A stretch of 64,000 nt of DNA, from positions 1,860,001 to 1,924,000 of the forward strand of contig LR990065.1 of NCBI GenBank assembly GCA_905147135.1, given 5' to 3'. Below are positions 43,520-55,200 of this stretch, one piece after another. The notes under the pieces were generated by a model, which did not search any database, had not been told where the DNA came from, and worked only from the letters and a program-made list of their open reading frames with translations. The position numbers were made by a program, and so were the translations under genes. Each line of letters begins with the position of its first letter. Position 1 is the first letter of the stretch. Origin of the DNA: Blastobasis lacticolella. Taxonomy: Eukaryota; Arthropoda; Insecta; Lepidoptera; Blastobasidae.

Positions 43520-44460
43520 AAGCCGCCTGCCACAGCGGCTGTAGTCTTAAAAGAAAGAATTGATAAATGAGGGTATTCCGATTTCTAAAATCGACCTGGG
43601 GGCTTACCATGAGCTCTTATAGCAGGACCTAAAAACTGCCCTGCTTAGAACGAGACAGCGCTATGTCACATAAGCTTGTCTCTTTCCCAACTGAACTGTG
43701 TGGAAGTTGGATGGATTTTTCGCTTCCCCTGCTAACTTAAATACCAGAGATGCTACAGCAGTGCTAAGTATCGTAACGCGCGTATTAATTGAGCTCGTGC
43801 GCACACGCGGAGCGCCGATTTCGGACGCCATTGTTGCGTCGGCCGCAGCGAAAGTGAGTTCATGGTAAGGCCCCAGTGGGCGCTACTGTGGCGCCACCAT
43901 TTTTTAGTGTTGCCAGTGGAGAAGCAAAATCCTCTAAATATATCGAATATTATTATGCCACTTCCAATAATTATAATTACCTTAATTTAATTAATAATAT
44001 TTTATCGTAACTGTTGCTTCGCAATTAATTGTAATTTAATTCTATTAATTTTATTTTATAGTCGTTTATACTACTTAATTTATAATGGGTATTTTTTAGT
44101 ATCGATTAGTTGGCTACCAATATTTTTTAATATTACTACTATTGTATTATTATTATTAAATCAGATATTATTTTATTTAACATTTAAGATATACATCTTA
44201 ATTAATCATTTAAATTGTACCTATTTTTGTTTTGTCACCGCCACACAAACTATGTGGGAGAGAGTGATCGAATGAACCGACATACAAAATCAAGCGCTTA
44301 ATATATTGTCAATTGTAGAGATCGTGCCATTACAAAGAAATATTATTTAAAGAATAATGTATAACATTTATGCCTTATGTACTATAAAAAGTATATTATA
44401 GTTATTCCACAAATATTTTGTTTCATTGTTTCCCATGTATTGAACAGTAGGCGAATTGCG
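43520..44460. other. No gene; very AT-rich intergenic DNA
   Basis: No coding signal on either strand. Contains only A/T-rich low complexity from 43920 to 44200. Confidence 0.45.
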
Positions 44461-44640
44461 GAACGCTGTTGCCAACATATATTTGATTTCAATGATTGAA
44501 AATCATCGATTTCATGGATTCAGTTGCTAACAAAATTCTAAATCTAACTATTGAACCGATCATACGTAATCGCAAGAGTAACAGTTTCAATCATTGAAAT
44601 CAGAGAATTGTCGGTAACGTCGTAATCAGCCTACAAATGG
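44455..44640. mobile_element. MITE-like inverted repeat (copy also at 51735-51910)
   Basis: AACGCTGTTGCCAACAT and ATTGTCGGTAACGTCG at the ends, GATTTCATGGATTCAGTTGC inside. The second copy has GTTGGCAACAGCGTTTCG at its end, giving clear terminal inverted repeats. Confidence 0.5.
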
Positions 44641-44649
44641 CCGATAGGA

Positions 44650-45180
44650 CAGTAAGTTCTCGAGTGGCGATCACGTATCGCAAGATCACAAGGAGATCGC
44701 AGGTACCAGCTGGATGCGGAAGGCACAAGACCGGCCTCTATGGAGATGCTCTTACGGTGAGGGAAATCGTGATGAAACCTGCACATTCAGGCGACTGAAT
44801 GTGTAACCATACTCCAATCTGGTCAGATACCCCTACTAGCAGGGTCAATGAGGTCAGATGGCAGTCGCTTTACTCTCTACCGGCAATCGAAGCGCGGACA
44901 GCTGTAGGCTAGCTCTGTATCTGTGGTTTTGTATCAGTCTGGCTTCGTAGCTCCCGAACGGATGGACCGATTTGGAAACGGTAAAATTGTCTCTAGTTGA
45001 AAGCCATTTTAATCGAGATGGTTCTTAGCTTGGTTTCATTAAAATCGTTGCAGTAGTTTAGAAATTATTTTAATAAATGTAAAATTAGTAGTTGGATGGG
45101 AGAGCTGGTGGCTTACGGCGCGAGGATGCCGAAGACCGGGCAAAGTGGAGAAGAATGTGTAGGTAAGCGATGACGATGAA
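44650..45180 (+). repeat. LINE tails and a family B fragment
   Basis: 44690-44745 has GTACCAGCTGGATGCGGAAG; 44750-44875 is family B (minus); 44915-45065 is a TAGCTCCCGAACGGATGGAC repeat; 45085-45180 reads GEDAEDRAKWRRMCR-like, a LINE C-terminus. Confidence 0.45.
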
Positions 45181-45605
45181 TCTGAATTATAAGACAAATA
45201 AAAGTCCAGATAACGGGCAAGTGACTCTTTAACTTTATGACAACGATATTGTGAATTCTTGAAGTCCAAAATGCTGAGAAAAACGGCGATAACTTAAGTG
45301 TCATCTAAGATAGGAATAATGAATGAATTATAGTTATTATTAATACAATAAAAGGTAATAAAACATGAAATGTATAAAATCGTGTTAAAGTGTACATCTG
45401 GCATAAGTTTTATAGTTTTTATATAGTGCTGGTTTTACACGTGGCGGTAACGGACGATGATATGGTAGATCAAATAATTTGGACATAGAGATGCCCCCAC
45501 TCACAGCTGATGACACAATCTTTAGTTTGTGTCTTTTTTAATGGTGTCCAAAAGGGACGGCTCTAAGTTGTCAAATACCCCTCCTAAACACTGCTTTTGT
45601 CATAT

Positions 45606-45893
45606 TTGGTGGCCTTGGTCACCTTAATATTTTTGAGTCATTTGGTGGCCTTGGTCACCTTAATATTTTTGAGTCATTTGGTGGCCTTGGTCACCTTAAT
45701 ATTTTTGAGTCATTTGGTGGCCTTGGTCACCTTAATATTTTTGAGTCATTTGGTGGCCTTGGTCACCTTAATATGTTTGAGTCATTTGGTGGCCTTGGTC
45801 ACCTTAATATTTTTGAGTCATTTGGTGGCCTTGGTCACCTTAATATTTTTGAGTCATTTGGTGGCCTTGGTCACCTTAATATTTTTGAGTCAT
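45606..45893 (+). repeat. 36-bp minisatellite, 8 copies
   Basis: TTGGTGGCCTTGGTCACC plus TTAATATTTTTGAGTCAT repeats every 36 bases; the fifth copy has ATATGTTT. The period is a multiple of three, so an open frame of repeated LVALVTLIFLSH appears, which is not evidence of a gene. Each unit holds GGTGGCCTTGGTCACC, near-palindromic. Confidence 0.95.
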
Positions 45894-45929
45894 TTGTTGC
45901 GATGGATTGACAGTGTACATTCTCTATAG

Positions 45930-46525
45930 GTCGAGGCTCCACCTATGCTCTGTGTCCAATATCTTTGAGGTCGACAACCCGGCAGCATTAGTTATTAAAA
46001 TACGCCGAATATAATGAAAACCATTAAAATTAGATAAACATATTTATTTCACGAAATCTTACAAAAGAATATGATCACAAGGTTTTTAAGATATGTGTGT
46101 ACAGCTTGTTGCTTATTATGTTTGTGTACAATACTTATTACAGCATAAAACAACTTTCATATTCAATTAAATTACTTATTTAAATACTTATAAAAACTCT
46201 GATTTATCTTAGCCAATTAATTAAATATTCCTTTCTTTTTCAGAGATCTTACAGGATATCGAGATTATTTTTAAGCAAATTAAAAAAAAATTACGATTAT
46301 CATACAGAAATAAATTAAACAATAATGTAAATATTATAGAATTTATGTTAGAGACATGTACATATATCACAAGTATTACTAAAATTACTGCCTTGATACT
46401 TAATTATAGGCATACTAAATTATGTAACAATAAATGTAAAAACATTATTTAAACGAAAATATAGTTCGTAAGAAATGAATGAGTGCAACTTTTGATTGAC
46501 TCTCCTTCAAGGGTTTGACACTTTT
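45930..46525. other. No gene; AT-rich DNA
   Basis: No coding signal; low-complexity A/T runs. Confidence 0.4.
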
Positions 46526-46529
46526 TTAA

Positions 46530-47000
46530 TTTTTTTATGCTACTCAGTGACAAACGAGCAGACAGCCCACCTGATGGTAAGCGGTAACTGTCGTCCATAA
46601 CATATACGATTCTAATTTAGGTTGCAGGTAACAAAAGTACAGAACCGCAGGTGCGTTGTCACTGTGAGGACTAACATAAAATGCCTGTTGCCTGTAATTT
46701 CGCTAATCACCTTTTTAATGAATGTTTGTGCAATTGGCCGTTAGTAAATGTATCAAATTGAGCGCGAAATGGATTTCTACATGTTAATGATAAAAAAAAG
46801 CAATAAAAAAAAAATAGTGACATCACAAAACAACGCCATCTAGCGGCGACTTGTGGTTTTCTTTCGATTTATTTTACGATTTGAATGATTCACTTATAGC
46901 GACCCATTTTGTACACCTTTAAATACATTTACTAAGAAAATACAATTAATCAAAAATATTTAAACGAATGAAAGATTTGCAAGAAATTTTGTATAGGTGT
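46530..47000 (+). repeat. Family D-related and AACGCCATCTAG repeats
   Basis: TTTTATGCTACTCAGTGACA, GTTGTCACTGTGAGGACTAA, then GGATTTCTACATGTTA and ACAACGCCATCTAGCGGCGA, the second copy of the block at 16917. Confidence 0.5.
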
Positions 47001-47474
47001 TGAACCACCGTCGTATTAATATTTGTTCCTGTTATTTTTCATTTATCCATAACGTTTCATAACGTTAGTACACGCTAGTTATACTAACTGTATGGGGTTT
47101 TCTATAATAGGGCCATTATAGAGCGAATGCCTTATTTATTTAGACCTAAACAATATAAGTTAATGTAAAAAAAAGAAACAACGGTGTAAATACAACCATT
47201 TTACCATGAGCTACCATTACTTCTTAACTATGGGTAAAGTGTTTTTAACACATTTTAAAGGTAAGTTCCGGGTTTCCTGTACTCGTAAACAAAGGTACGC
47301 GGTAGGCAACCCGGGACTTAATTTAAAAGTATGTGATAATGAGCACGACAGTTCAAATGTTAATTTAAACTTTGTATGGAGACTATTGATTTTCACAAAA
47401 TCCATACAATTTCATACTATAAACGACGCCGTCAAACTATACAAGATGACTTCAAATTACCGTATGCGTATGCT

Positions 47475-47606
47475 TGTATAACTAGTGTCAAATAAGAAGA
47501 GCCTTGGCGGGTCACGTGGTTCGAGTTGCGCTGCATACGATTGCCCGCGCGAAATCCCCTCCACTGCCATTTGACAAGTCTCTTCTATCGTGACGCGGGT
47601 TATAAT
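47475..47606. mobile_element. Family N MITE
   Basis: TAACTAGTGTCAAATAAGAA to TCGTGACGCGGGTTATAATA, best-preserved copy. Stretches 47001-47474 and 47607-48220 show nothing recognised. Confidence 0.65.
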
Positions 47607-48224
47607 AACAAACAATTTTTGCTCAGATGCTTCATACATTTTGGCCGAATGCGCTTTTAGAATGAATTTTGTATGAAACAGCTGATTATTATCTGCGATT
47701 TCAGAGAGAGAGCACCAACCCCTAGTTGAAAGTCATCTTGTATTGATACGACTTCATTATTTTTGTTTTATGAAAATATTAATAATAGTCAAACTGTGCC
47801 AGAGTTGCGACATTTCTTGATGAAAATAAATTCCATACAGATAGTTCCTTCTGTATAACCTGGCTAAGTTACGCGTACCAAGATCTTCCGCTGAGGAAGC
47901 TAAGACTGGTTGAACAGTCAAGGTAGCCGATCGAAACTCCATGACGATATATTTATTTTTATCTCAGTTTCAGTTTATAATTGGGGTTCGGATCACGGAG
48001 TCAGCCCCCAGTTAGAAATATTTAACAAATACTAAAATGTGTAAGTATATTTTTATACACAAAATAGTGCAATATATTCATACACTCGCATTACTCCTAA
48101 AATGAGATGACAAAGTATCAAAATGGACTTCTTAAATAGTGAGCGTCAAAATGATGGGACCAATTATTGAATATTAAATATTTCTTCGATTTACTACCCA
48201 AATAGATAATAAATTTGATAAAAT

Positions 48225-48690
48225 ATTGCTAGCTCTCTGGATCAAAATAAATATTGAAAGAAAACTGGAACAGGTCACGCCATAATGACGTCATAACGGG
48301 GAACCACACGAAACGGCAACTCTTATTAAAAATCAATTATGTAATATAAAAAATAACCTTTTTTCTTTTTATAATATATTTTTAGTTTTTTCAAAGGCAG
48401 CAATTACGTAGTAAATCATGTCAATTAAAAGTTTTGAAACAAGTTAAGCAGATGTTTTCTGAAACATAAAAAACGTCCGGGGACCAGCGTTTTAGTTAAA
48501 TATATCAGATTTTCTCTGAAATAATTTTACTTAGCTCTTACATTTCAGGTGGTAATTATTAGGTAGTCAAATTTTACATAATTGATTTTTATTATAAGTT
48601 GCTGTTTCGTGTGGTTCCGCCATTATGCCCGGACCAGTTTTCTTTAAATATATCTTTTGATCCAGAGAGTTGGTAATTTTTTTATCATTG
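48225..48690. mobile_element. Inverted-repeat element, about 465 bp
   Basis: Left GCTCTCTGGATCAAAATAAA...GGAACCACACGAAACGGCAA pairs with right TTGCTGTTTCGTGTGGTTCC...TCTTTTGATCCAGAGAG. Arms are about 110 bases with an AT-rich centre. Confidence 0.65.
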
Positions 48691-50040
48691 AATAAAAACA
48701 CTGTGTTCCACAAGATGGAGGTTCATCAAGAGCGGACAATACTACTAAGTATTTTTTTATCAAATGTAACCAATAGTACTAATTAGTTAGTAAGTCCGAC
48801 ATGAATTTTTAAGATTCAACACTTGGTCCCGCCATTTTGACAGTAACCCTTAAATACTATATTTATAAGACACAATAGTGCAATATTCATCGTTTCTTTT
48901 TCTTATAATATGAATAAATTCTATTCGCATTAATGCAGTGACTGTAGAACAATTAAAACCGGCTAAGAAGCGACTTTGAAAGTTATCTCGAAATTATAGA
49001 AAAACTCGGGTTCCTGTAGCCAAGATGCGAAATTCCATTGCGATTGACGATCGGAACTTCTCGGCTGCGTTCGGCTAGCTTCGCCAGTTTACGAACGCCG
49101 ACCGAACTTAGCCGACAAGCTCCCGGGGCCTTAGCGTCGAATTCGAATTGAACGTCGCCATCTTTAGCCTATAGGGATAGGGACCAATCTCGCAACTACC
49201 CATTGTCGACATAGTTAAAAATGTCAGTTAAAAACAATCCTTACATACTTAAAAACTTTGTAAATGGCTGTCGCCTTTTTGAATGAAAATAACGAATATA
49301 ATTTTCATTTCATTGCATTTTTCAATCAAGCCTGTAAAAAGGATAAATTCATCTAAAAGTCGCCTAAATCTATTCACAATACATTGCTTTTATATCAATA
49401 TTATACTAACTAATGGACTCGCTCTTTTATTCTTTTAAAAGAGTTTTTTCTAGTTTACAAAGATGTTCATTTTTAACCCCATTGTTTAAATTGTTATATA
49501 AACAGCATTGTATGCTTCGAAAATTATTTAATGCTATTTTAAATAATTTAATGCGTATTTTAAATAAATAACGACATTTTAAACACAAAACAAGCAGCGC
49601 CTGAGATGCCTTGCTGCGATTTGTCCCTATCACTATAGGACAAAGACGGCGACGTTCAAACGAGTTAGGCGTTTATCGCAGTAGCCGCAATAGAACAGGA
49701 AGCGATTGCCAGTTCAAACAGTTTGCTTCTAAATTATTCTAAACCAATTTCTTAACATAAAAACGAAAATATTCAGCGTTTCCTACAACCATACGCAGTC
49801 AGACCTCCGATAGAACTATGTATATTTATTGCTAAATCTAAAAAGAACTCACTTTACCAAAAATTTGGTCACACTCGTCACTTATAAAACTTTATAAAAC
49901 TCTTTGGAGATTCTCTAAAAATATTTTGGACCATACAATTATGTACCATAAAGATGTGTCAGACGCCATATTGAGAATACATTTTTACCCCGCCATTTTT
50001 TTCTGCAAATTTTTAATAGTCCAATGAAATCTTCGAAACA
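48691..50040. other. No gene; AT-rich with a duplicated block
   Basis: 49260-49440 (CATCTAAAAGTCGCCTAAAT, TAATGGACTCGCTCTTTTAT) matches 51420-51600. 49060-49100 has a GGCTGCGTTCGGCTA/GACCGAACTTAGCCGA inverted pair. Nothing coding. Confidence 0.4.
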
Positions 50041-50049
50041 TACGAACAA

Positions 50050-50218
50050 CCATTGGCGTATCTAGGACTATTTTCCAGGGGGGCTGGCCCCTGAAGTGGC
50101 CGATGAAGCCGAGCCAATCGCCAATGTACGGCCAGTGAGCACCCCATCCTGGGGTGGGCACCAGACCATTCCGGGGTGAGCACGGCCCACCCGGCCACCC
50201 CCCTTTCTACGCCTATGC
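50050..50218 (-). mobile_element. Family S retroposon, full length
   Basis: CATTGGCGTATCTAGGACTA to TTTCTACGCCTATG, minus orientation. AACAAC before and after it may be a short target-site duplication. Confidence 0.6.
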
Positions 50219-50433
50219 CAACAACGTAAAATCCTTATCAAGTATTTAAGATATTAACATTAACTGAAATAGACTGTCATCGAAACAAGAACAATTCCCC
50301 TGAGAAAAACCACCTTTTAGCTGTAGTAAAGGTTTAGTGGAAAACGTTGGTAAGTTTGCTTGTTTTTAGCGAAATTGCCAAGATCTGCAGACCTGTTGTT
50401 TTACTTCTAGAATCCACACAAGAGGATATGTAA

Positions 50434-50919
50434 GTAGAGCTTGTCTAGGCTGAAATGACGCGCCCCACTCCTTAATTAGTTCATTTCGATGTGTAAGTGC
50501 AAACATTAATAACGACACTTCATCTGTGTGGGAGCGTCGACTGCTCCAATCGAACGACGCGTGCTCCTACGTTGAGTCTCACCGGCAACTGAATGACCAA
50601 TTACAACGGCATTTGTATATGTCATCATCATCACAGCTCATAACAGTCCACTGCAGGGCTTAGGGCCTCTCCCACGAAAGGGGAGGTTATTGCCATAATC
50701 TCCACGCCCGGCAGGCGGGTTGGAGATCGCAGTGTTTAAATATAACAATGGAAAATGCTGCTGCCCATTTTCCAGACTACGGACACTCTTGATCATTTGC
50801 CTCGAAAACATTAGTCGCCTTGTACGACACCCATGAGTGTAAGGGGTTGGTGCTATTCTACTCTGCCGGACGATTAATGCGATAGTGGGGCGCGTCATTT
50901 CAGCTTAGACGAACTCTAG
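50434..50919. mobile_element. 257-bp MITE (family G), copy 3, interrupted
   Basis: Ends GTAGAGCTTGTCTAGGCTGA and CGAACTCTAG, diverged from the other three. A family C repeat (50623-50872, minus) sits inside, and about 33 bases of the MITE present in the others are missing at the junction. Confidence 0.75.
50623..50872 (-). mobile_element. Family C repeat inside the MITE
   Basis: ATCACAGCTCATAACAGTCC to GGTGCTATTCTACTCTGCCG. No target-site duplication is seen at the junctions. Confidence 0.7.
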
Positions 50920-51172
50920 GTTCGTTTGTTTTTAGCGAAATTTCCAAGAGGCTGTGAGGCAGACCGGTTTTACTTCTAGAATCCACACAAGAGTATATGT
51001 AAGTACTCATTATCGTCCTAGCTCATAGTTTCGTAGATTTCATTATATTCATAAAATATTTGACAGGTAAATGCAGGACAAGAAAGGAAAAAGAAAAACG
51101 TGGTTTGACGCCACAAACCGCTGTTCCACTACCAGTTGTGAAACATGTACAGTAGCACACCTAATGCCTACG

Positions 51173-51400
51173 TGGATTAAATATTCTTGTTTGACAACCA
51201 GTTACGAAAATATGAAGTGTTGTTTTGTAACAGTTGCATAAACTATTCTTGTTTGACAACCAGTTACGAAAATACGAAAGATAAATGTCGTTTTGTAACT
51301 AGTAGCGACAATCGCATTAAATATTCTTGTTTGACAACCAGTTGCGAAAATTAGTAGTGATGTTTCGTAACTAGTTGCGACAGTTGCGAACGTGCAAGGC
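51173..51400 (-). repeat. Short tandem repeat, 3 copies of about 65 bp
   Basis: TATTCTTGTTTGACAACCAG recurs at 51181, 51243 and 51319, each followed by a TTGTAACTAGT- or TTCGTAACTAG-like block that pairs with CAGTTACGAAAA. It lies beyond the PDZ gene's probable poly(A) site. Confidence 0.65.
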
Positions 51401-51574
51401 GTCACACGGTTCCTTCCTTTTAAGATCAGTGCGATTTCGCCATTTTGTATGAAAATAATGAATATAATTTTGATAGGTGTAAATTTATCTAAAAGTCGCC
51501 TAAATCTACTCACAATATATTGCTTTTCCATTTATATCAATATTATACCAACTATATAACTAATGGACTCGCTC

Positions 51575-51580
51575 TTTATT
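51575..51580 (-). terminator. Candidate poly(A) signal for the PDZ gene
   Basis: AATAAA on the minus strand (TTTATT on plus) about 515 bases beyond the stop at 52096. It lies in a block that has a second copy near 49260-49440, so the signal itself may be part of a duplicated segment. Confidence 0.3.
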
Positions 51581-52095
51581 CTTTAAAAAGAGTTATTTTA
51601 ATGTATAATAAAGTTTTATGAGTTGAAAATAAATAAGAAACAAAAATGAGTATCTTGCAGTCACTCGATAAACATTATAAAAGAAAATTATTTTTTAGAT
51701 GGCGTTATTTCAATAGAAGTTGATTAGTTTAGCAAACTTGATCAATAGGCTAATTACGTAAACCTGTTGCTAACAATTCCCTGATTTCATGGGTTCAGTT
51801 ACTAACAAAGTTTCCATTACGATAAACTGAATCTATCATACGCAATCGCAAAAGTAACCATTTCAATCATTGAAATGTTGGCAACAGCGTTTCGTTAATA
51901 GCCCACAGATGCCACATAACATAAATAGCACAATTAAATTAATTTTAGACAAGTGTTTGACCACATCCATGAATTGCTAATTCGTTTAAACTTTAATGCA
52001 TTGAAAAGTAAAATAAAATCGTTTACGAAAATACATCGACCTGTATGTATATCCGACCTGTACAGTATTGGTCCGTCGTTAAAGCAATTTGGACC

Positions 52096-52227
52096 CTACC
52101 TGCTGGACAGTAGGCTCTTATTCGCTTTGATAGCTGCCCTTATCTTCTTGACTAGCGGTGAGGGTTGGATGAGCACAGACACCTCGGTGCCGTGAAGACT
52201 TAGACGGTTCATGTCTTCTTCGCCACC
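52096..52227 (-). CDS. PDZ gene, last exon (PDZ2 end and basic tail)
   Basis: The acceptor is CATATTTTATACAG, and the exon opens in phase 0 with GGEEDMNRLSLHGTEVSVLI, the helix and last strand of PDZ2. It continues QPSPLVKKIRAAIKANKSLL and ends SSR with TAG at 52096-52098. The stop sits inside AGCAG|GTAGGG, a fair donor consensus, so a spliced form continuing into a further exon cannot be excluded. No such exon was seen. Confidence 0.82.
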   Translation of the reverse strand, partial: GGEEDMNRLSLHGTEVSVLIQPSPLVKKIRAAIKANKSLLSSR

Positions 52228-55200
52228 CTGTATAAAATATGGAAAAATAAAAATAATAGTCTTAAATATAAATATGCTTGGACAAATTCACACAGCGCCA
52301 TCTAGCCCCAAAGTAAGCATAGCTTGTGTTATGGGTGTTGGCTAACTGATCAACCAACTACATAACATCACAGCCCGTAACAGTCCACTGCAGGACTTAG
52401 GGCCTCTCCCTAAGTCCTACTAACTATATACTTTTTTTTAAATACATACTTATTATACATAGAACACCCATAACAGAAATTAAAATTAATCATTTCAATT
52501 TCTGCTCGGCCGGGAATCGAACCCGGGAACTCTGCGTGGCGAACGGCATGTTAACCACCGAACCATTCACGTCATCTTGGCGTCAATATCCAATATCTCG
52601 GTTGTGCAGTCACGCGCAAGGGCCCGTGGTCCGCCTTGACTAGATATACTCATCTAGACGTAATCTAGTCGCCTTCAAGGCTAGAGTGAATAGGCTGTTC
52701 CTAGACAGGCATGCTCCATCAATGGCCTCCACGTCACTTACCACCAGGTGAGATGACGGTCAAATGACTGGCTGCTATAAAAAAATCAGGATTTGGCAGA
52801 TCAAGTAATTACAGTGCAGCCACTGCCATCTGACCTCCATGACCCTGCTACCAGGGGAACCTGACCAGATTGGATCATGGTTACACATCCAGTCGCCTGA
52901 ATGTGCAGGTTACACCACGATGTTTTCCCTCACCGTAAGAGCATCGGTTAGTGTTCAACTAATATACATAACTAACTCATGGCGGCATGGAGTCTTTACG
53001 GTTAGAATGAAGAAGAAATTGCTTCGTGATGTATAATAAAGTACAACACTTTTATTCCACATGTCTTTTTCTCTCCCTTCACCTCTCCTTCTCACTCTAT
53101 CTATCTCTCGCTGTGTGTGGTGCTCACCTTGACGAGGTTGACGGGGCGGCCGTTGACCTCGGTGACGGCCCAGCGGCCGGCGGGCGGCAGGCCGGCGCGC
53201 GCCGCGGGCCCGCCCGCCAACACCGACACTACGTTGCATTCGTTGTCTAGCTTCATGCCTGCCATTTGGGAATGGGGATTTAGGCTACTGCCTGCGAGTT
53301 TAGACTTTCCAAATAGACAGTACATTCATCATCACAGCCCATAACAGTCCACTGCAGGACTTAGGGCCTCACCCGCGAAAGGGGAGGTTGTTGCCATAAT
53401 CTCCACGCTCGGCAGGCGGGTTGGAGATCGCAGTGTTCTAAATATAGACATGGAAAACGCTGCTGCCCAATTTACAGCCTACGGAGACTGCAGAGGTTTT
53501 GCCTCGGAAACATTAGTCGCCTTATACGACACCCACGATTGTAAGAGGTAGGTGCTATTCAACTCTGCCGGACAAGGCTTACGGTCACGGACAGTAGATT
53601 AGGTGATAGGATGTATATGATAGGAGTTCATTAGGTGGTAGGACTGTGTCAAGGCTGAGGAGTCCGCCTGGGTGAGTACCACCGCCTTATCTATTTCAGC
53701 CGCCAAGGTACAATGCTTGCATTGTCGTGTTCCGGTTTCAAGGATAAGGTAGCCAGCGCAATCACAGGCATAAGGCCTTTCATCTTAGTCCTTACAGTGA
53801 CAATGCACCCGTACCACTGCGTTTTTGTTGCTTGCAACCTAAATGCATGAATCCTAGATGTTACGGACGACAGTTACCGCTTACCATCACGAGGATTGTC
53901 TGCTCTATTGTCACTGCGCTACACAAAAACAAAAAGAAACTTTAAGCAATAGAAAAGTCACAGAGCTTTTTATAACACTCGTATTTTCGTCGAGGTTTAA
54001 AGAAAACCTACCTATACTCTCCAGATCCCGCTTTGTGAGCACGTAGATCTTGCCAAGCGGCACCCGGTGGAACAACATGTCAACCTGCAACGAGGGAATC
54101 GGACATGCAATGTTAATCATTCAATCAGAAATATGAATAGACTGTGATGGTGATGTAAGTTATCCTATAATCTGTTTAAACTGACTTGTCTTATTTGGTG
54201 AACAAACAATGCCCAAAATAACGACTTGCCGTATCAATCACGCTACGTATATTGTGTATAGATGTCGAGAATTATACAAGGAACACATAGAATGTGAATA
54301 TCAACGAATACTGCCTCGCATTATCCATTTAAATAGGTAATTTCCTTAACAAAATAAGACAAGTCAGTCTGGACAGATTATAGGTCATCGGTACTAGAAA
54401 AAAAACACTTTGTAGTGATAGCAGACGTTTAGGAGACACAAATCTTTGGTCTGGCCGTGCACAAGCTGGCACTAAAACTTTATTTTAATGACTTAAACTT
54501 CGACTTTTTGTAGCGACAGTAGAGCTCGTCTAATCTAAAATGACGCGCCCCACTATCGCATTAACGCACACAAGCAAGTTTAAAATATGGACGCAATACA
54601 TATACAAATGCCGTTGTAATTTGTCATTCAGTTGCCGGTGAGATTCAAACGTAGGAGAACGCGTCGTTCATTGGCTCCCACACAAATGAAGTGTCGTTAT
54701 CAATATTTGCACTCACACATCGAAATTAACTAACTAAGTAGTGGGCCGCGTCATTTTAGTCTAGACGAGCTCTACTTACATATTCTCTTGTGTGGGTTCT
54801 GTAAATAAAAAGAACCAGTCCACTTTTCTGTTACATTAAAATAACTTTTCTTTTTGGTGACTACTATCGCAACAAAGTGGAAAAGTGTGTGTGTGTGAGT
54901 GTGTGCGTGCTTGCATGCGTCCGTCCGTCTCCGCAGTGCGCGTGCGTGCCGTGCGTGCGTGTGTGTGTGTGTGGGCCGTGGCCAGCGCCGCGCCCCCCAC
55001 GTGTGTGTGTGTGTGTGTGCGTGTATGTGTGTGTGTGTGTGTGGGCACTCACGGTGCGCCCCCTGGCGGCCTTGGCGAGCTGCGCGGCGTGCGCGGCCGT
55101 GGCCGGCGCCGCGCCCCCCACGGCCCCCCGCAGTGTGTGTGTGTGTGTGTGGGCACTCACGGTGCGCCCCCTGGCGGCCTTGGCGAGCTGCACGGCGTGC

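Noticed and set aside
45597..45929. 110-residue frame of repeated LVALVTLIFLSH, looking like a membrane protein
   Set aside because: It is the translation of a 36-bp minisatellite, with no coding sequence outside the array.
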